A stretch of DNA of 64,000 nucleotides from an uncultured Croceitalea sp. (GTDB lineage: Bacteria; Bacteroidota; Bacteroidia; Flavobacteriales; Flavobacteriaceae), in contig CANLWK010000003.1 in NCBI GenBank assembly GCA_947494805.1, positions 248,001-312,000 of the forward strand, read 5' to 3'. The number at the start of each line of letters is the position of its first letter. Position 1 is the stretch's first letter. A program made the translations under genes and the position numbers. The notes beneath the pieces are model-generated. The model saw only the letters and a list, made by a program, of their open reading frames with translations, made no database searches and had not been told where the DNA came from. Positions 34,738-43,416 of this stretch are shown one piece after another.

Positions 34738-34825
34738 TAAGTACGAACGCACAACAAAGTCTTTAACTCATAGCTGCAATTCGTTAAATTAAAACTTAGA
34801 AACTGGCAACAACTAAACTTCACAA
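34737..34825. repeat. Cassette-like spacer, copy S34b
   Basis: It starts with the right private repeat ATAAGTACGAAC, continues ACAACAAAGTCTTTAACTCATAGC in pattern, and has the core TTAGAAACTGGCAACAACTA that aligns with S31 and S34a. It is a shorter and more diverged copy, without a clear CATAGCCGAGACC end. Confidence 0.5.
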
Positions 34826-34837
34826 CAGAAAACCAAC

Positions 34838-35110
34838 ATGAAAAAAGAGCAGCTACTGGCCATGACCGACGACGAACTTTTAGTCGAAAAACTGAAACTG
34901 AAAAAATCTAAAATTTTCAATGCCACCTTAATTGGTTTTCTCGCCGGAATCGTCATTTTTGGTTTCGCGGGTTGGATTTCATCTGAAAAAAATGCTTTGG
35001 GATTTCTAATTCCCATGTTCTTCCCCATCTTTTTCATGTACAGACTGATTAAAAATTCAAAAAAGAACAAGCCTTTGGAAGACATACTCAAAGAACGGAA
35101 CTTGAACTGA
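34838..35110 (+). CDS. Small two-helix membrane protein
   Basis: 90 residues: a charged N-terminal helix (KKEQLLAMTDDELLVEKLKLKKSK), then two membrane helices at about 25-43 and 52-68, and a charged tail. No family is recognised. Spacer S34b precedes it, but no clear private repeat was found at its 3' end. Confidence 0.6.
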   Translation: MKKEQLLAMTDDELLVEKLKLKKSKIFNATLIGFLAGIVIFGFAGWISSEKNALGFLIPMFFPIFFMYRLIKNSKKNKPLEDILKERNLN

Positions 35111-35204
35111 AGAAAAACTATAACGAGAATTGGTGTTCTAACACTAAAACGTCTTTTGCCCCTTAAATAACCTGTGCCTGCGTTATAAAGCATGTATGTG
35201 GCAA

Positions 35205-35747
35205 CTATTGAAAAAGCACATATCGCGGTGGCACCAGCCCATTTAACCTCAAATACACTAGCATCTGCCCCCTATGGTGGGTGATATGGTCAGCAAGCAA
35301 CATGAATATTTGTCGTTTTGTTCTGGTCAGTCCAAAATAATCCAATTCATCTTTAAACTGGGCGGTATCAAATTGTTCCATAAGTCTTGCAGCCTCTTCA
35401 AAGGTTGCCTCAACTATTTTGATCATCTCTTCTTTTGTTCTGTTGGAGACCTTGTATCGTGTATCGTCATTCCATTTTATAGCGGGTTTCCCTCCCAATA
35501 AAGATTGGCTGTGCCAATTCATGGCAAACCCAATATGCATTAAATTTTCGGCAAAGCTCAAGGATCCATCTGTGGGTTTAAAATTATAGTCATCTTCAGG
35601 CATCATTTCAGCTACCTTGATCACATACTTCTTTGAATTTTCAAATCGTTCCAGATATTCCTTTATAAAGTCATCTTCTTGTGCCAAAAGGGGTGATTGA
35701 ACCAAGCAGCACATGATACTAACAAAACAGATAAAAGTGGGTTTCAT
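35205..35747 (-). CDS. DinB-family protein, secreted
   Basis: About 180 residues with a signal peptide (MKPTFICFVSIMCCLVQSPLLAQ). The four-helix DinB pattern is clear, with metal-ligand histidines in ENLMHIGFAMNWH and in DHITHHRGQMLVYLRLNGLVPP. DinB-like enzymes often use a bound metal and a small thiol, but this exported member has no assigned reaction. The start at 35747 is chosen over a Met 21 bases upstream because the signal peptide begins there. It is the only minus-strand gene in this region. Confidence 0.85.
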   Translation of the reverse strand: MKPTFICFVSIMCCLVQSPLLAQEDDFIKEYLERFENSKKYVIKVAEMMPEDDYNFKPTDGSLSFAENLMHIGFAMNWHSQSLLGGKPAIKWNDDTRYKVSNRTKEEMIKIVEATFEEAARLMEQFDTAQFKDELDYFGLTRTKRQIFMLLADHITHHRGQMLVYLRLNGLVPPRYVLFQ

Positions 35748-35788
35748 ACATTTTGGTTTTAAAAACATGGTCTAAATAAACCAAAAAA

Positions 35789-35947
35789 TTGCTACGCCCA
35801 CCGATTCAGGGGTCTGATAAAGGTGCTAGTACCTACTATATCTGTGAACGCATTGACCGACTAAAAAATAATTTCTATTTTAAAGATGAAAATAAAGTGT
35901 TCAGTCATGTAAATGACCAGGGAACTTATCAAGACCACAAATTCTAA
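35789..35947 (+). pseudogene. Open frame without canonical start, probable gene remnant
   Basis: A 52-codon frame runs from a TTG at 35789 to a TAA at 35945-35947, 3 bases before the GH16 start. The translated part GASTYYICERIDRLKNNFYF continues with KDENKVFSHVNDQGTYQDH and has a normal protein-like composition. No ATG is in frame. It looks like the C-terminal end of a lost gene, though a short real gene starting at TTG cannot be excluded. Confidence 0.35.
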
Positions 35948-35950
35948 ATT

Positions 35951-36823
35951 ATGATCAAACAACTACTTACCTATACCATTATGGCAACAGGGTTTGCCCT
36001 GTTTTCATCGGCAATTTTCTATGGGCACATTCCTAGTCCGACAACGCCGGCCAATCAGGTAATCAATACTCCGGACACCTTATTTAACACCTTGGTTTGG
36101 GCCGATGAATTCGATGGTAATGGAGCGATTGATACCGATAAATGGTTCCATCAAACACAGCTTCCACCAGGCGGTAGTTGGTGGGGTGGCCTCATTCAAC
36201 ATTACACTGATCGTATTGGCAATACTTATGTCAAAGATGGATACCTACATCTGGTCGCCAAAAAAGAAGCTTATAAAGATCAGGGTGTGCTCAAGCAGTA
36301 TACTGCAGCCCGGTTAAATTCGAAATTTGCTTTTACCTATGGCAAAGTAGAGGTAAGGGCAAAACTACCCGCAGGTACAGGTACCTGGCCCGCTATTTGG
36401 ATGCTGAACAAAAACATCAATGAAGATGGGGCCTACTGGGACGATGAATTCGGCACTGTTAACTGGCCAGACTGCGGCGAGATAGACATACTTGAACATT
36501 GGGGGAAGAACCAAGACTATGTGTCAAGTGCCGTACATAATGGATCAAGCTATGGGTATAATGTAAAAAACGTTGGCGGTCAGCACATTAAAAATGCTTC
36601 CACTGAATTTCATGTATATACCTTGGATTGGACCGCTGAAAAAATGGTGTTCAGTATTGATGGGCTCACTCATTTTGAATACCGCCCCAATAAGAAAAAT
36701 GCCAAAACCTGGCCCTATGACGCTGATTATTACCTCATCTTTAATATCGCCATTGAACCCGATATTGACCCCTCTTTTACCGAAAGTGCGATGGTAGTGG
36801 ATTATATACGCGTCTTTCAATAA
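35951..36823 (+). CDS. Glycoside hydrolase family 16 (laminarinase-like beta-glucanase)
   Basis: 290 residues with a signal peptide or anchor (about 1-25). The GH16 domain starts at LVWADEFDGNGAIDTDKW. The catalytic signature CGEIDILEH places the nucleophile at about E177 and the acid/base at E182. WPAIWMLN and VDYIRVFQ are also typical. It should cleave beta-1,3 or mixed-linked glucans such as algal laminarin outside the cytoplasm. No SusC/D pair or other polysaccharide genes are beside it, so it is not in a classical utilisation locus. Confidence 0.95.
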   Translation: MIKQLLTYTIMATGFALFSSAIFYGHIPSPTTPANQVINTPDTLFNTLVWADEFDGNGAIDTDKWFHQTQLPPGGSWWGGLIQHYTDRIGNTYVKDGYLHLVAKKEAYKDQGVLKQYTAARLNSKFAFTYGKVEVRAKLPAGTGTWPAIWMLNKNINEDGAYWDDEFGTVNWPDCGEIDILEHWGKNQDYVSSAVHNGSSYGYNVKNVGGQHIKNASTEFHVYTLDWTAEKMVFSIDGLTHFEYRPNKKNAKTWPYDADYYLIFNIAIEPDIDPSFTESAMVVDYIRVFQ

Positions 36824-36852
36824 AAACAAGAGCACCAAAGCTCAGAAAAAGC

Positions 36853-37194
36853 ATGAATCAAGAAACGCTAATTTTACAAGCATCTCCTAGAATAGAGATA
36901 CTATTCTTTCAAAATGAATTGGAGGTTAAAAAAGCGGGTACTGTTGTAGTTGAAAGAACCAAATATGCTCAAATCAAAAGCGTAAGCTTTGATAAAGGTC
37001 AGATTCCGTGGATTACTGGTCTAGTTACGGCAATAATTGATTTGGCAACAGGACACGGCATAGGTCAATGGAAAAGGGAGAGAGGAAAACTGGAATTGGC
37101 CACCGATTATTCTTCTCACACCATAGAGTTTGTAAATTATGATAGGGAGCAAACCCCTAGGGCCGTACAGATGATAAATGAAAAGTTAACGTAA
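36853..37194 (+). CDS. Hypothetical protein, 113 aa
   Basis: A small cytoplasmic protein without signal peptide. Beta-rich N-terminal half (PRIEILFFQNELEVKKAGTVVVERTKYAQIKSVSF), a hydrophobic Gly-rich middle (ITGLVTAIIDLATGHGIGQW), and a strand-helix end. The pattern is like a PH-type (bPH_2) fold, but this is only a guess. It lies 10 bases before the SRPBCC gene and is probably cotranscribed with it. Confidence 0.6.
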   Translation: MNQETLILQASPRIEILFFQNELEVKKAGTVVVERTKYAQIKSVSFDKGQIPWITGLVTAIIDLATGHGIGQWKRERGKLELATDYSSHTIEFVNYDREQTPRAVQMINEKLT

Positions 37195-37204
37195 GCCCTG
37201 GCAA

Positions 37205-37630
37205 ATGTCAAAAAAAATTAAATGGCATATCCACTTTAAAACCAGTCCTCAAAAAGTATACCACTATCTTGCCACACAAGAAGGTCGGGAGCGGTTTTGG
37301 GCCAAGGCCGCTCCACAGGTTGATGGGTACATCCATTTTGTTTTTGCCAACGATCAAGTATACAAAAGTGAAGTATTGACCAGTATCCCCTGCTCAAGTT
37401 TTAAGATTGAGTATTTTGATTCGGTGGTAACTTTTATCTTAAAAGAAGATGGTCATGGCGGAACAGACCTGACTGTGTTCAACACTGATGTGCCTGAAAA
37501 AGAATATGCCGAAAGCTATCCAGGTTGGGTCTCTTGGTTAATGACCCTGAAAGCCGCAGTAGATTTTCAAGTGGACCTTCGTAACCATGATAGCACCAGA
37601 ACTTGGGACCAAGGTTATGTGGACAACTAA
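37205..37630 (+). CDS. SRPBCC (AHSA1/START-like) domain protein
   Basis: 141 residues covering one SRPBCC domain: IKWHIHFKTSPQKVYHYLATQEGRERFWAKAAPQ at the start, a central beta sheet, and the C-terminal helix YPGWVSWLMTLKAAVDFQVDLRNHD. These helix-grip proteins hold hydrophobic ligands or act as co-chaperones; no ligand is known here. It is convergent with the phytase gene. Confidence 0.8.
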   Translation: MSKKIKWHIHFKTSPQKVYHYLATQEGRERFWAKAAPQVDGYIHFVFANDQVYKSEVLTSIPCSSFKIEYFDSVVTFILKEDGHGGTDLTVFNTDVPEKEYAESYPGWVSWLMTLKAAVDFQVDLRNHDSTRTWDQGYVDN

Positions 37631-37641
37631 CGAACTGACCC

Positions 37642-38655
37642 TTAATCTTCCAAAACCTTTTTCAAGTCATAGAAGTAAAAATTCTTCTCATCGTTCATGG
37701 CGACAAAAAGTCCGTTGGTAAAGGTATCGTTGAGTTTGACCGTTACTACTTCGCAGCCATCAGTTTCAAGTGTGCCCAGATTTACGGCTTTGACAAAAGT
37801 ATTGTCGTCCCTATCAAAAATGTTAAACTCACCTTGCTGTTGGTTTGAGACAATCAAATACCCTTTCCCCTCAGGATAGTTGGCTATGGCAATACCTTCA
37901 ATATCCTCTAAAAAATACGCGCCTCCAAAACAAGAGAGTTCTTCATCACCTTTGCTTGGCTCCGCATAGTACTTTTTGATGCACACCCCTTCATCGGCAT
38001 AATAGACAAATCCATTTTCATCATCAACGGCTATCGCCTCTATCTCTTTTTGCCCACTGAAAGAACCAAACTTGCGAACCAATTGTGCTTTTACGCCAGT
38101 GCTATCGGGTCTTAATGCATATTGATAGAGATAGCCATTTGAAGGACCTGTTTTACGACCTACTATGGCATACACCGTAGAATCTTTTGAAGATTTGTAC
38201 ACGGCGATCCCCATGGGCAAACGATTGGCCACCGAACCTTCATCTTCAAAGACGGGAAAGCCACCGCCATCTAAAGGCTTCATATCGGGTACTGAAAACA
38301 GCCGAATCTGTTGTTTTTCACGTTCGGTAAACACCAAAACATCAGTTGTTGTTGAGTCGTTCAACTGAAAACCATACTCTAAATCAACATTATTGGGTCG
38401 CTCAATGCCTCTGATGGTCTTCCCTTCAATAATCTTTCCATCTAAATCAAAAGCATAGATGGCCCCGTTGGTTTCTTTATCCGTACCGAATACAATACTT
38501 TTTGAAGCATCTTCAGGATTCACCCAAATAGCCGGATCGTCCGTATCATTAAGGGTATATTCTGTGATAACATCTGGTGTTATCGGTGGTAATTGACTCT
38601 TTTTACAAGCAAGCGTACAAAGCCCAATTAAAGCGAAAAAAACTACTTTTTTCAT
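37642..38655 (-). CDS. Beta-propeller phytase, lipoprotein
   Basis: 337 residues. It has a lipoprotein signal (MKKVVFFALIGLCTLACKKS), then a six-bladed propeller with the phytase motifs DTDDPAIWVNPEDASKSIVFGTDKETNGAIYAF, RPNNVDLEYGF and the C-terminal DGCEVV. Family enzymes use calcium to remove phosphate from inositol hexakisphosphate. The TonB receptor gene lies directly upstream on the same strand, 58 bases away, so receptor and enzyme probably work together on phytate or a related phosphoester. A hairpin between them may limit phytase expression. Confidence 0.93.
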   Translation of the reverse strand: MKKVVFFALIGLCTLACKKSQLPPITPDVITEYTLNDTDDPAIWVNPEDASKSIVFGTDKETNGAIYAFDLDGKIIEGKTIRGIERPNNVDLEYGFQLNDSTTTDVLVFTEREKQQIRLFSVPDMKPLDGGGFPVFEDEGSVANRLPMGIAVYKSSKDSTVYAIVGRKTGPSNGYLYQYALRPDSTGVKAQLVRKFGSFSGQKEIEAIAVDDENGFVYYADEGVCIKKYYAEPSKGDEELSCFGGAYFLEDIEGIAIANYPEGKGYLIVSNQQQGEFNIFDRDDNTFVKAVNLGTLETDGCEVVTVKLNDTFTNGLFVAMNDEKNFYFYDLKKVLED

Positions 38656-38671
38656 AAGCTAAATTTAGAAC

Positions 38672-38703
38672 AAAACCGGCCTTTCAATACAAAGGCCAGT
38701 TTT
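38672..38703 (-). terminator. Hairpin between TonB receptor and phytase genes
   Basis: AAAACCGGCCTTT pairs with AAAGGCCAGTTTT (one mismatch) across a 6-base loop. On the minus strand only four T follow directly. It could be a partial terminator or an RNA-processing structure inside the operon. Confidence 0.55.
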
Positions 38704-38713
38704 GAGACAGCAA

Positions 38714-41536
38714 TTATTTTTTAAAGAGGTCATACTTTAGACCAAAAGTCAATCTTCGGTCGTAAAATTCTACTTGTTGGGTGCGGTCTGTTATGCCTTG
38801 ATAGTAGCGTAAAGGTTGGTTTACAATATTGTTGAGGTCAAGATAGATACTTAGGTTCTTGTTCACCGCATAAATAGCATTAAAATCTAAAAAGAACTGC
38901 TTGTCGTAAAAGCGGTCTTCAAAAGACCGGCCACCAATCTCATCAATATAGGCATCTGAAAAGTTGGCTGACAACCTGAGGTTCATTCGTTTGCCAGAAT
39001 AGGCCAAGGACCCATTGAACATATTCGGTGAGGTGTTGGGCAAGTCTAAATCATCGCGTTCATCACCATCTTCGTTTCGAATGCCATCAGCACTTGATGT
39101 AATGTATGTGTAGTTCAAGAAAACATTAAAGTTCTTTGCGAACCCTGGCAGAAAGTCCAACTGGCGCTGAAATGAAAACTCGAGCCCCGTAATCGAAGCA
39201 GAATCTCCGTTCTGTGGTTGAAAAACATTGAAGCCAGTAGTGTTCTCACCAAAACTATCATCGGTGGTTTCAAAAATAGAGGTGTAGATAAAATCATCGA
39301 TTTGTTTGTGGAAGATTCCCCCTGAGACCAAGCCAACGGATGTAAAGTAATGTTCGGCCATCAAATCGAAGTTCATTGAAGTGGTGGGGTTCAATTCTGA
39401 GTTACCCAAAAAGATTTCTTCATCTTCATTGATAACATCGAGCGTTGGTACCAAATCAACATAATTTGGTCGGGCTATGGTATTGGTCCATGCAAAACGC
39501 AGAATGGTACGGTCGGTAAAATTGTATTTGGCATGTACTCCAGGAAGTATGTTCGTGTATGAACTTTCATCAGTGACCTCACCTATCAATTCTTCTTCAT
39601 CTAGAATACGGTTGCCCTTGGCAGTAATATTGGTGTTCTCTACACGAATACCGGCCAGAACGCTCAACTTATCGGATAGTTTTTGGTTGGCCATCGCATA
39701 AGCGGCATACACATCTTCTTGAACATCAAAATTGGCCCTCAAAAACTCATCAGGTACTGGTGCACCATCAAAACTTTCAGTGTTAAAAAGGTCAAGACTT
39801 CCTAAAAAATTAGGAGAGAAAAAACTGCCCGCCGCATATTGACTCCCTGCCAAGAAGTCTGGGTCGGTAAAATCTTGGGTTTCTACATCAGCAAGGGTAT
39901 CAAAATTGCCTACCAAAGGTTCAAACTCAAAAAAGTTGTTGTCCCGAACCTTGTCTTTAAAACGCATAAGCCCTCCAAACTTCACAATACCGTTGCCCTG
40001 TCCGAAAAAATCAGCAGGCAATTCAAAATTGATGAACGCGTTCATATCTTCTTCTTCGGTAAACTGGTTTTCTTCGGTGATTTCATCAAACCCAAAGTTG
40101 GCCAACCCACCATCTGCCATATTTGTAGGCCTGAATGAGGGGTATCTGGGGTTGATCAAATCTGCTGATATGGCAATGGCATCACCTAGCTCATATTGGG
40201 CATAACGCTCATTTGGTCTATCTTCAGAGGCTTTGGCGTATGATGCCATCCAATTCATTTTCAACTTATCAAACAAATGATTACCGCCTAGGCTGTAATT
40301 CTGCATGCGTTGGTCTTCTAGTCTTGTATTTTGAATTCGCCCTCCAGGGATACCTCCTTTGGTCTGGCGACTTATGGTACCCTCAAAACCAGCGATATTT
40401 TCAGTGCCATCGGTAAAAACCGGTTCAATATCATTAAAGCGCAGACGATAGCGGTTCTCCCTATCATCTCGCCAATTATACATCGTTTTTAGAAATACGG
40501 TATTGTTCGCATCAAATTTATAGTCAAAATTCGCAGAAAAACTGCGGCGTACCCGTTGCACTAAATAGGTTCGTATGTCAGACTCCACAACATAGGGGTC
40601 AACCTCAATATCCTCTCCTGAAAGGGGGCTCTCAGCTTCATCAGACCATTCAGCCTCAACATTGTCAGATCCAAAGTCATTATCATTTAGTGATGCGGCA
40701 AGCATCCAACCGAACTTGTCATTCTTAGTTCGGTCACCGATTAGAAACGAACCATTATAAATTCGTCTATCGGTAATAAAATTCACACCAGAACCCAAAG
40801 TCGCAGCTATTCTAAAACCTTGTGGTGAGGTTCTTGTGACCAAATTTACCGAACCGCCGAGGGCATCTGCCTCCATATCGGGCGTTACTGCTTTGTTCAC
40901 TTCAATGGTCTGAATCATATCTGAGGGTATCAAATCCATCTGAATGTTTCTATTGTCACCTTCGGCGGAGGGAATACGACTGCCGTTCAAGGTCACCGAA
41001 TTCAACTGGGGCGACAGACCGCGAACAATGATATTTCTGGCTTCTCCTTGATCTACCTGAATTGTGATGCCTGGAATCCGCTTAACGGCATCCCCAATAT
41101 TTGCATCGGGGAACTTTCCGATCTGATCCGTAGAGACCACATTGGTAATATTCAAATTTGTACGTTGCGTGTTCAAGGCCTTAGACTGACCGCTCAATCC
41201 ATATGCGGTAACCTGAACCTCATCCAATTGGTATTCTTCATGGTTTATGCTAAGGTTTACAACAGTAGTTTCTCCTGAGGTTACAGTAACCTCTTGCTCT
41301 AAATTGGCAAAACCGATATACGATATGGAAAGGGTATACGTACCTTCAGGCACGGCAACTAGAGTAAATCGGCCATCGAAATCAGAAATCGCACCTGATT
41401 TAATGGATTCAATGAAAACATTGGCCCCTGGCACATAGATGCCATTTTCGTCAGAGAGCGTTCCTTGAATGCTTCCTGTTTGAGCAAAGATTACGAGCGG
41501 GAAGATTAAAAATGCTAAGCGTACTAATTTTTTCAT
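38714..41536 (-). CDS. TonB-dependent receptor paired with phytase
   Basis: A 940-residue receptor. It has a signal peptide (about 1-18), a CarboxypepD_reg-like domain (GSIQGTLSDENGIYVPGANV ... DFDGRFTLVAVPEGTY), the plug (FPDANIGDAVKRIPGITIQVDQGEARNIIVRGLSP) and a 22-strand barrel ending KYDLFKK. The long barrel is of the type used for bulky substrates. The phytase gene downstream suggests uptake of inositol phosphates or their products. No SusD partner is present. The upstream gap to rpmA (41537-41710) holds only the rpmA terminator. Confidence 0.93.
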   Translation of the reverse strand: MKKLVRLAFLIFPLVIFAQTGSIQGTLSDENGIYVPGANVFIESIKSGAISDFDGRFTLVAVPEGTYTLSISYIGFANLEQEVTVTSGETTVVNLSINHEEYQLDEVQVTAYGLSGQSKALNTQRTNLNITNVVSTDQIGKFPDANIGDAVKRIPGITIQVDQGEARNIIVRGLSPQLNSVTLNGSRIPSAEGDNRNIQMDLIPSDMIQTIEVNKAVTPDMEADALGGSVNLVTRTSPQGFRIAATLGSGVNFITDRRIYNGSFLIGDRTKNDKFGWMLAASLNDNDFGSDNVEAEWSDEAESPLSGEDIEVDPYVVESDIRTYLVQRVRRSFSANFDYKFDANNTVFLKTMYNWRDDRENRYRLRFNDIEPVFTDGTENIAGFEGTISRQTKGGIPGGRIQNTRLEDQRMQNYSLGGNHLFDKLKMNWMASYAKASEDRPNERYAQYELGDAIAISADLINPRYPSFRPTNMADGGLANFGFDEITEENQFTEEEDMNAFINFELPADFFGQGNGIVKFGGLMRFKDKVRDNNFFEFEPLVGNFDTLADVETQDFTDPDFLAGSQYAAGSFFSPNFLGSLDLFNTESFDGAPVPDEFLRANFDVQEDVYAAYAMANQKLSDKLSVLAGIRVENTNITAKGNRILDEEELIGEVTDESSYTNILPGVHAKYNFTDRTILRFAWTNTIARPNYVDLVPTLDVINEDEEIFLGNSELNPTTSMNFDLMAEHYFTSVGLVSGGIFHKQIDDFIYTSIFETTDDSFGENTTGFNVFQPQNGDSASITGLEFSFQRQLDFLPGFAKNFNVFLNYTYITSSADGIRNEDGDERDDLDLPNTSPNMFNGSLAYSGKRMNLRLSANFSDAYIDEIGGRSFEDRFYDKQFFLDFNAIYAVNKNLSIYLDLNNIVNQPLRYYQGITDRTQQVEFYDRRLTFGLKYDLFKK

Positions 41537-41660
41537 TTTCTGAGTGGTTAATCATTCCCACAAAGAAATTGAAACCCCTAAGGATTTAGGGTTTAGAAAA
41601 TCTTATGTTTAAATTAAGATTGTTTTGATTTTGGTACAGTTTTACTTCAAGTTAACAAAT

Positions 41661-41691
41661 AAAAAACCCCCACTTAAAAGTGAGGGTTTTT
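41661..41691 (-). terminator. Rho-independent terminator of rplU-rpmA
   Basis: The stem AAAACCCCCACTT / AAGTGAGGGTTTT, with one mismatch, is flanked by A and T runs on both sides, so it can work on either strand. It lies 20 bases past the rpmA stop. Confidence 0.85.
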
Positions 41692-41710
41692 ACTACATGA
41701 TATGTTGTTG

Positions 41711-41971
41711 TTACGCTTCAAAAGGCTCAATGGAAACATAAGACTTTCCACCGACCTTCTTTTCAAACTTTACAATACCATCTACTCTGGCATGTAACGT
41801 ATGGTCTTTACCAGCGTAAACATTCTCACCTGGGTTGTGTTTGGTACCACGTTGTCTAACGATAATGTTACCGGCTATAGCGGCCTGGCCACCAAAAATC
41901 TTTACGCCCAAGCGTTTCGATTCTGATTCTCTACCGTTCTTAGAACTACCAACACCTTTTTTGTGTGCCAT
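41711..41971 (-). CDS. rpmA: 50S ribosomal protein L27
   Basis: 86 residues: [49 protein letters not shown] and the C-terminal VSIEPFEA are the standard L27 sequence. Its N-terminal tail reaches the peptidyl transferase centre. It follows rplU with a 39-base gap, the usual operon. Confidence 0.98.
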   Translation of the reverse strand: MAHKKGVGSSKNGRESESKRLGVKIFGGQAAIAGNIIVRQRGTKHNPGENVYAGKDHTLHARVDGIVKFEKKVGGKSYVSIEPFEA

Positions 41972-42010
41972 GATTTTAAGATTTTATATTATACTTTGGC
42001 GTTTTTGCGT

Positions 42011-42700
42011 TTACGCCTTACCACCGTCTAATTCGTCTTGCCATTTCTTCAACTCATCCCACTTGCCCTCAGCAGCCATTTTTGCTTGCTTTGGCCAAGT
42101 ATCCGTTACGTGGTTGCCACGAACGTCGGCAATGATTTCAGAAATCTTGGCGGGTTTCGCTTTTGCCAAATCAGCAAAGGTTGCGATCCCTGCCTCTACC
42201 AATGTTGAAGCGATTTTAGGTCCGATACCTTCAATTTTCTTCAGATCATCAGCTTTTGCCTTTGCAGGCGCCTTTTTGGCTGGAGCTGCCTTTGGAGCTT
42301 CAGTTTTCTTAGGTGCGGCAGCTTTTACAGCCTCTTTTTTAGGAGCTGCCTCTTTTTTTGCTTTTGCCGGTGCAGCTTTTTTTGCACCCTTAGCGACAAT
42401 ACTCTCAACAATGATTTCGGTCAATGATTGTCTATGACCGTTTTTCTTTCTGTAACCCTTACGTCTTTTCTTGTGAAAAACGATTACTTTATCACCTCTA
42501 AGGTGCTTTACGACTTTGGCCTCAACAGCCGCACCGTCTATGACTGGGGCGCCTACAGTTACGCTACCGTTATCATCTAAAAGCAATACTTTGTCAAAAA
42601 CAACTTTTTTGCCTTCTTCTGTCTGCAAACGGTGAACGTACACTTTTTGGTCTTTTGCAACTTTAAATTGCTGCCCTGCCATCTCTACAATTGCGTACAT
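42011..42700 (-). CDS. rplU: 50S ribosomal protein L21 with helix-hairpin-helix extension
   Basis: 229 residues. Positions 1-103 are a complete L21 ([20 protein letters not shown] ... [22 protein letters not shown]). A Lys/Ala/Pro-rich linker of about 40 residues follows. The end (about 150-229) has a helix-hairpin-helix-like domain ([22 protein letters not shown]) and [15 protein letters not shown]. Standard L21 is about 100 residues. Long L21 forms are known in flavobacteria. The extra domain could contact rRNA or another nucleic acid. Confidence 0.96.
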   Translation of the reverse strand: MYAIVEMAGQQFKVAKDQKVYVHRLQTEEGKKVVFDKVLLLDDNGSVTVGAPVIDGAAVEAKVVKHLRGDKVIVFHKKRRKGYRKKNGHRQSLTEIIVESIVAKGAKKAAPAKAKKEAAPKKEAVKAAAPKKTEAPKAAPAKKAPAKAKADDLKKIEGIGPKIASTLVEAGIATFADLAKAKPAKISEIIADVRGNHVTDTWPKQAKMAAEGKWDELKKWQDELDGGKA

Positions 42701-42751
42701 AATGCGATTAATTAAATATAGTTATACTATTATTTTCGTAAATAGCGGGTG

Positions 42752-42781
42752 CAAATATACTGCTAAATCCTTAAACGACAA
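42752..42781 (-). promoter_or_regulatory. Promoter of rplU-rpmA
   Basis: The minus strand has TTG, exactly 19 bases, then TATATTTG, a full match to the Bacteroidota -33/-7 consensus. It lies 52 bases before the rplU start. Confidence 0.75.
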
Positions 42782-42803
42782 GTGTTTTTTACACTTTGAA
42801 CAA

Positions 42804-43250
42804 TTATTTTTTAGGGTTGTTCGAGGCCTTGAAAAGCTGCATGAACGACAATGTCAAAACCAATGTTGTCGCTATGCCCATAATGGCCACGGTGAAAAAT
42901 ACGATTCCTTTAAAATTGGTGTAGTTCTTTGACCACACCGCAGACAGGTCATCAAGAAAGGTACTGTTCAGTTCTGTGGAGTACAGTGCAAAGAAAATGG
43001 TAAACAATATTGTAGCCACAAAGCCTGTGGTAATACCAGCTTTGAAGCCATTGCCATAACTAAAGGAAGAACCTTCACGAAGCTTGGTATATTTAAGCGT
43101 CTCATAGATTCCAAATCCTGTAATTACCCCGTTGAACAAACTGAAGAAAACATTGGTATGCTTTCCCAATAGGGCCAAAATCAAAAAATATGCAATCAAA
43201 CAGGCAGTGGTGACCAATCCGAACCGGATGGGCAATGTTATGTTTTTCAT
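42804..43250 (-). CDS. DUF4199 membrane protein
   Basis: 148 residues, four predicted membrane helices (about 8-27, 33-50, 71-90, 115-137). The order and size match DUF4199, a Bacteroidota membrane family of unknown function. It is alone, divergent from the M16 peptidase gene. Confidence 0.85.
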   Translation of the reverse strand: MKNITLPIRFGLVTTACLIAYFLILALLGKHTNVFFSLFNGVITGFGIYETLKYTKLREGSSFSYGNGFKAGITTGFVATILFTIFFALYSTELNSTFLDDLSAVWSKNYTNFKGIVFFTVAIMGIATTLVLTLSFMQLFKASNNPKK

Positions 43251-43416
43251 ATCTTGTTTTTTGGTTTCCTATAATATAAGAATTTATCCTATAATTTCTT
43301 GTTAAAGCCATTATCCTTTTCAATTCAAAAAAGTGCAAATGCGCTATATTCGTGTAACACTTATAACATACTGCTTACTAACTACTGAAAACAATTAACT
43401 CTTAATACTTTTAAAG

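Noticed and set aside
25624-36000. Search for an integrase, transposase or phage gene next to the cassette-like units
   Set aside because: None of the genes in the region has tyrosine or serine recombinase or DDE motifs; any mobilising enzyme must be elsewhere.
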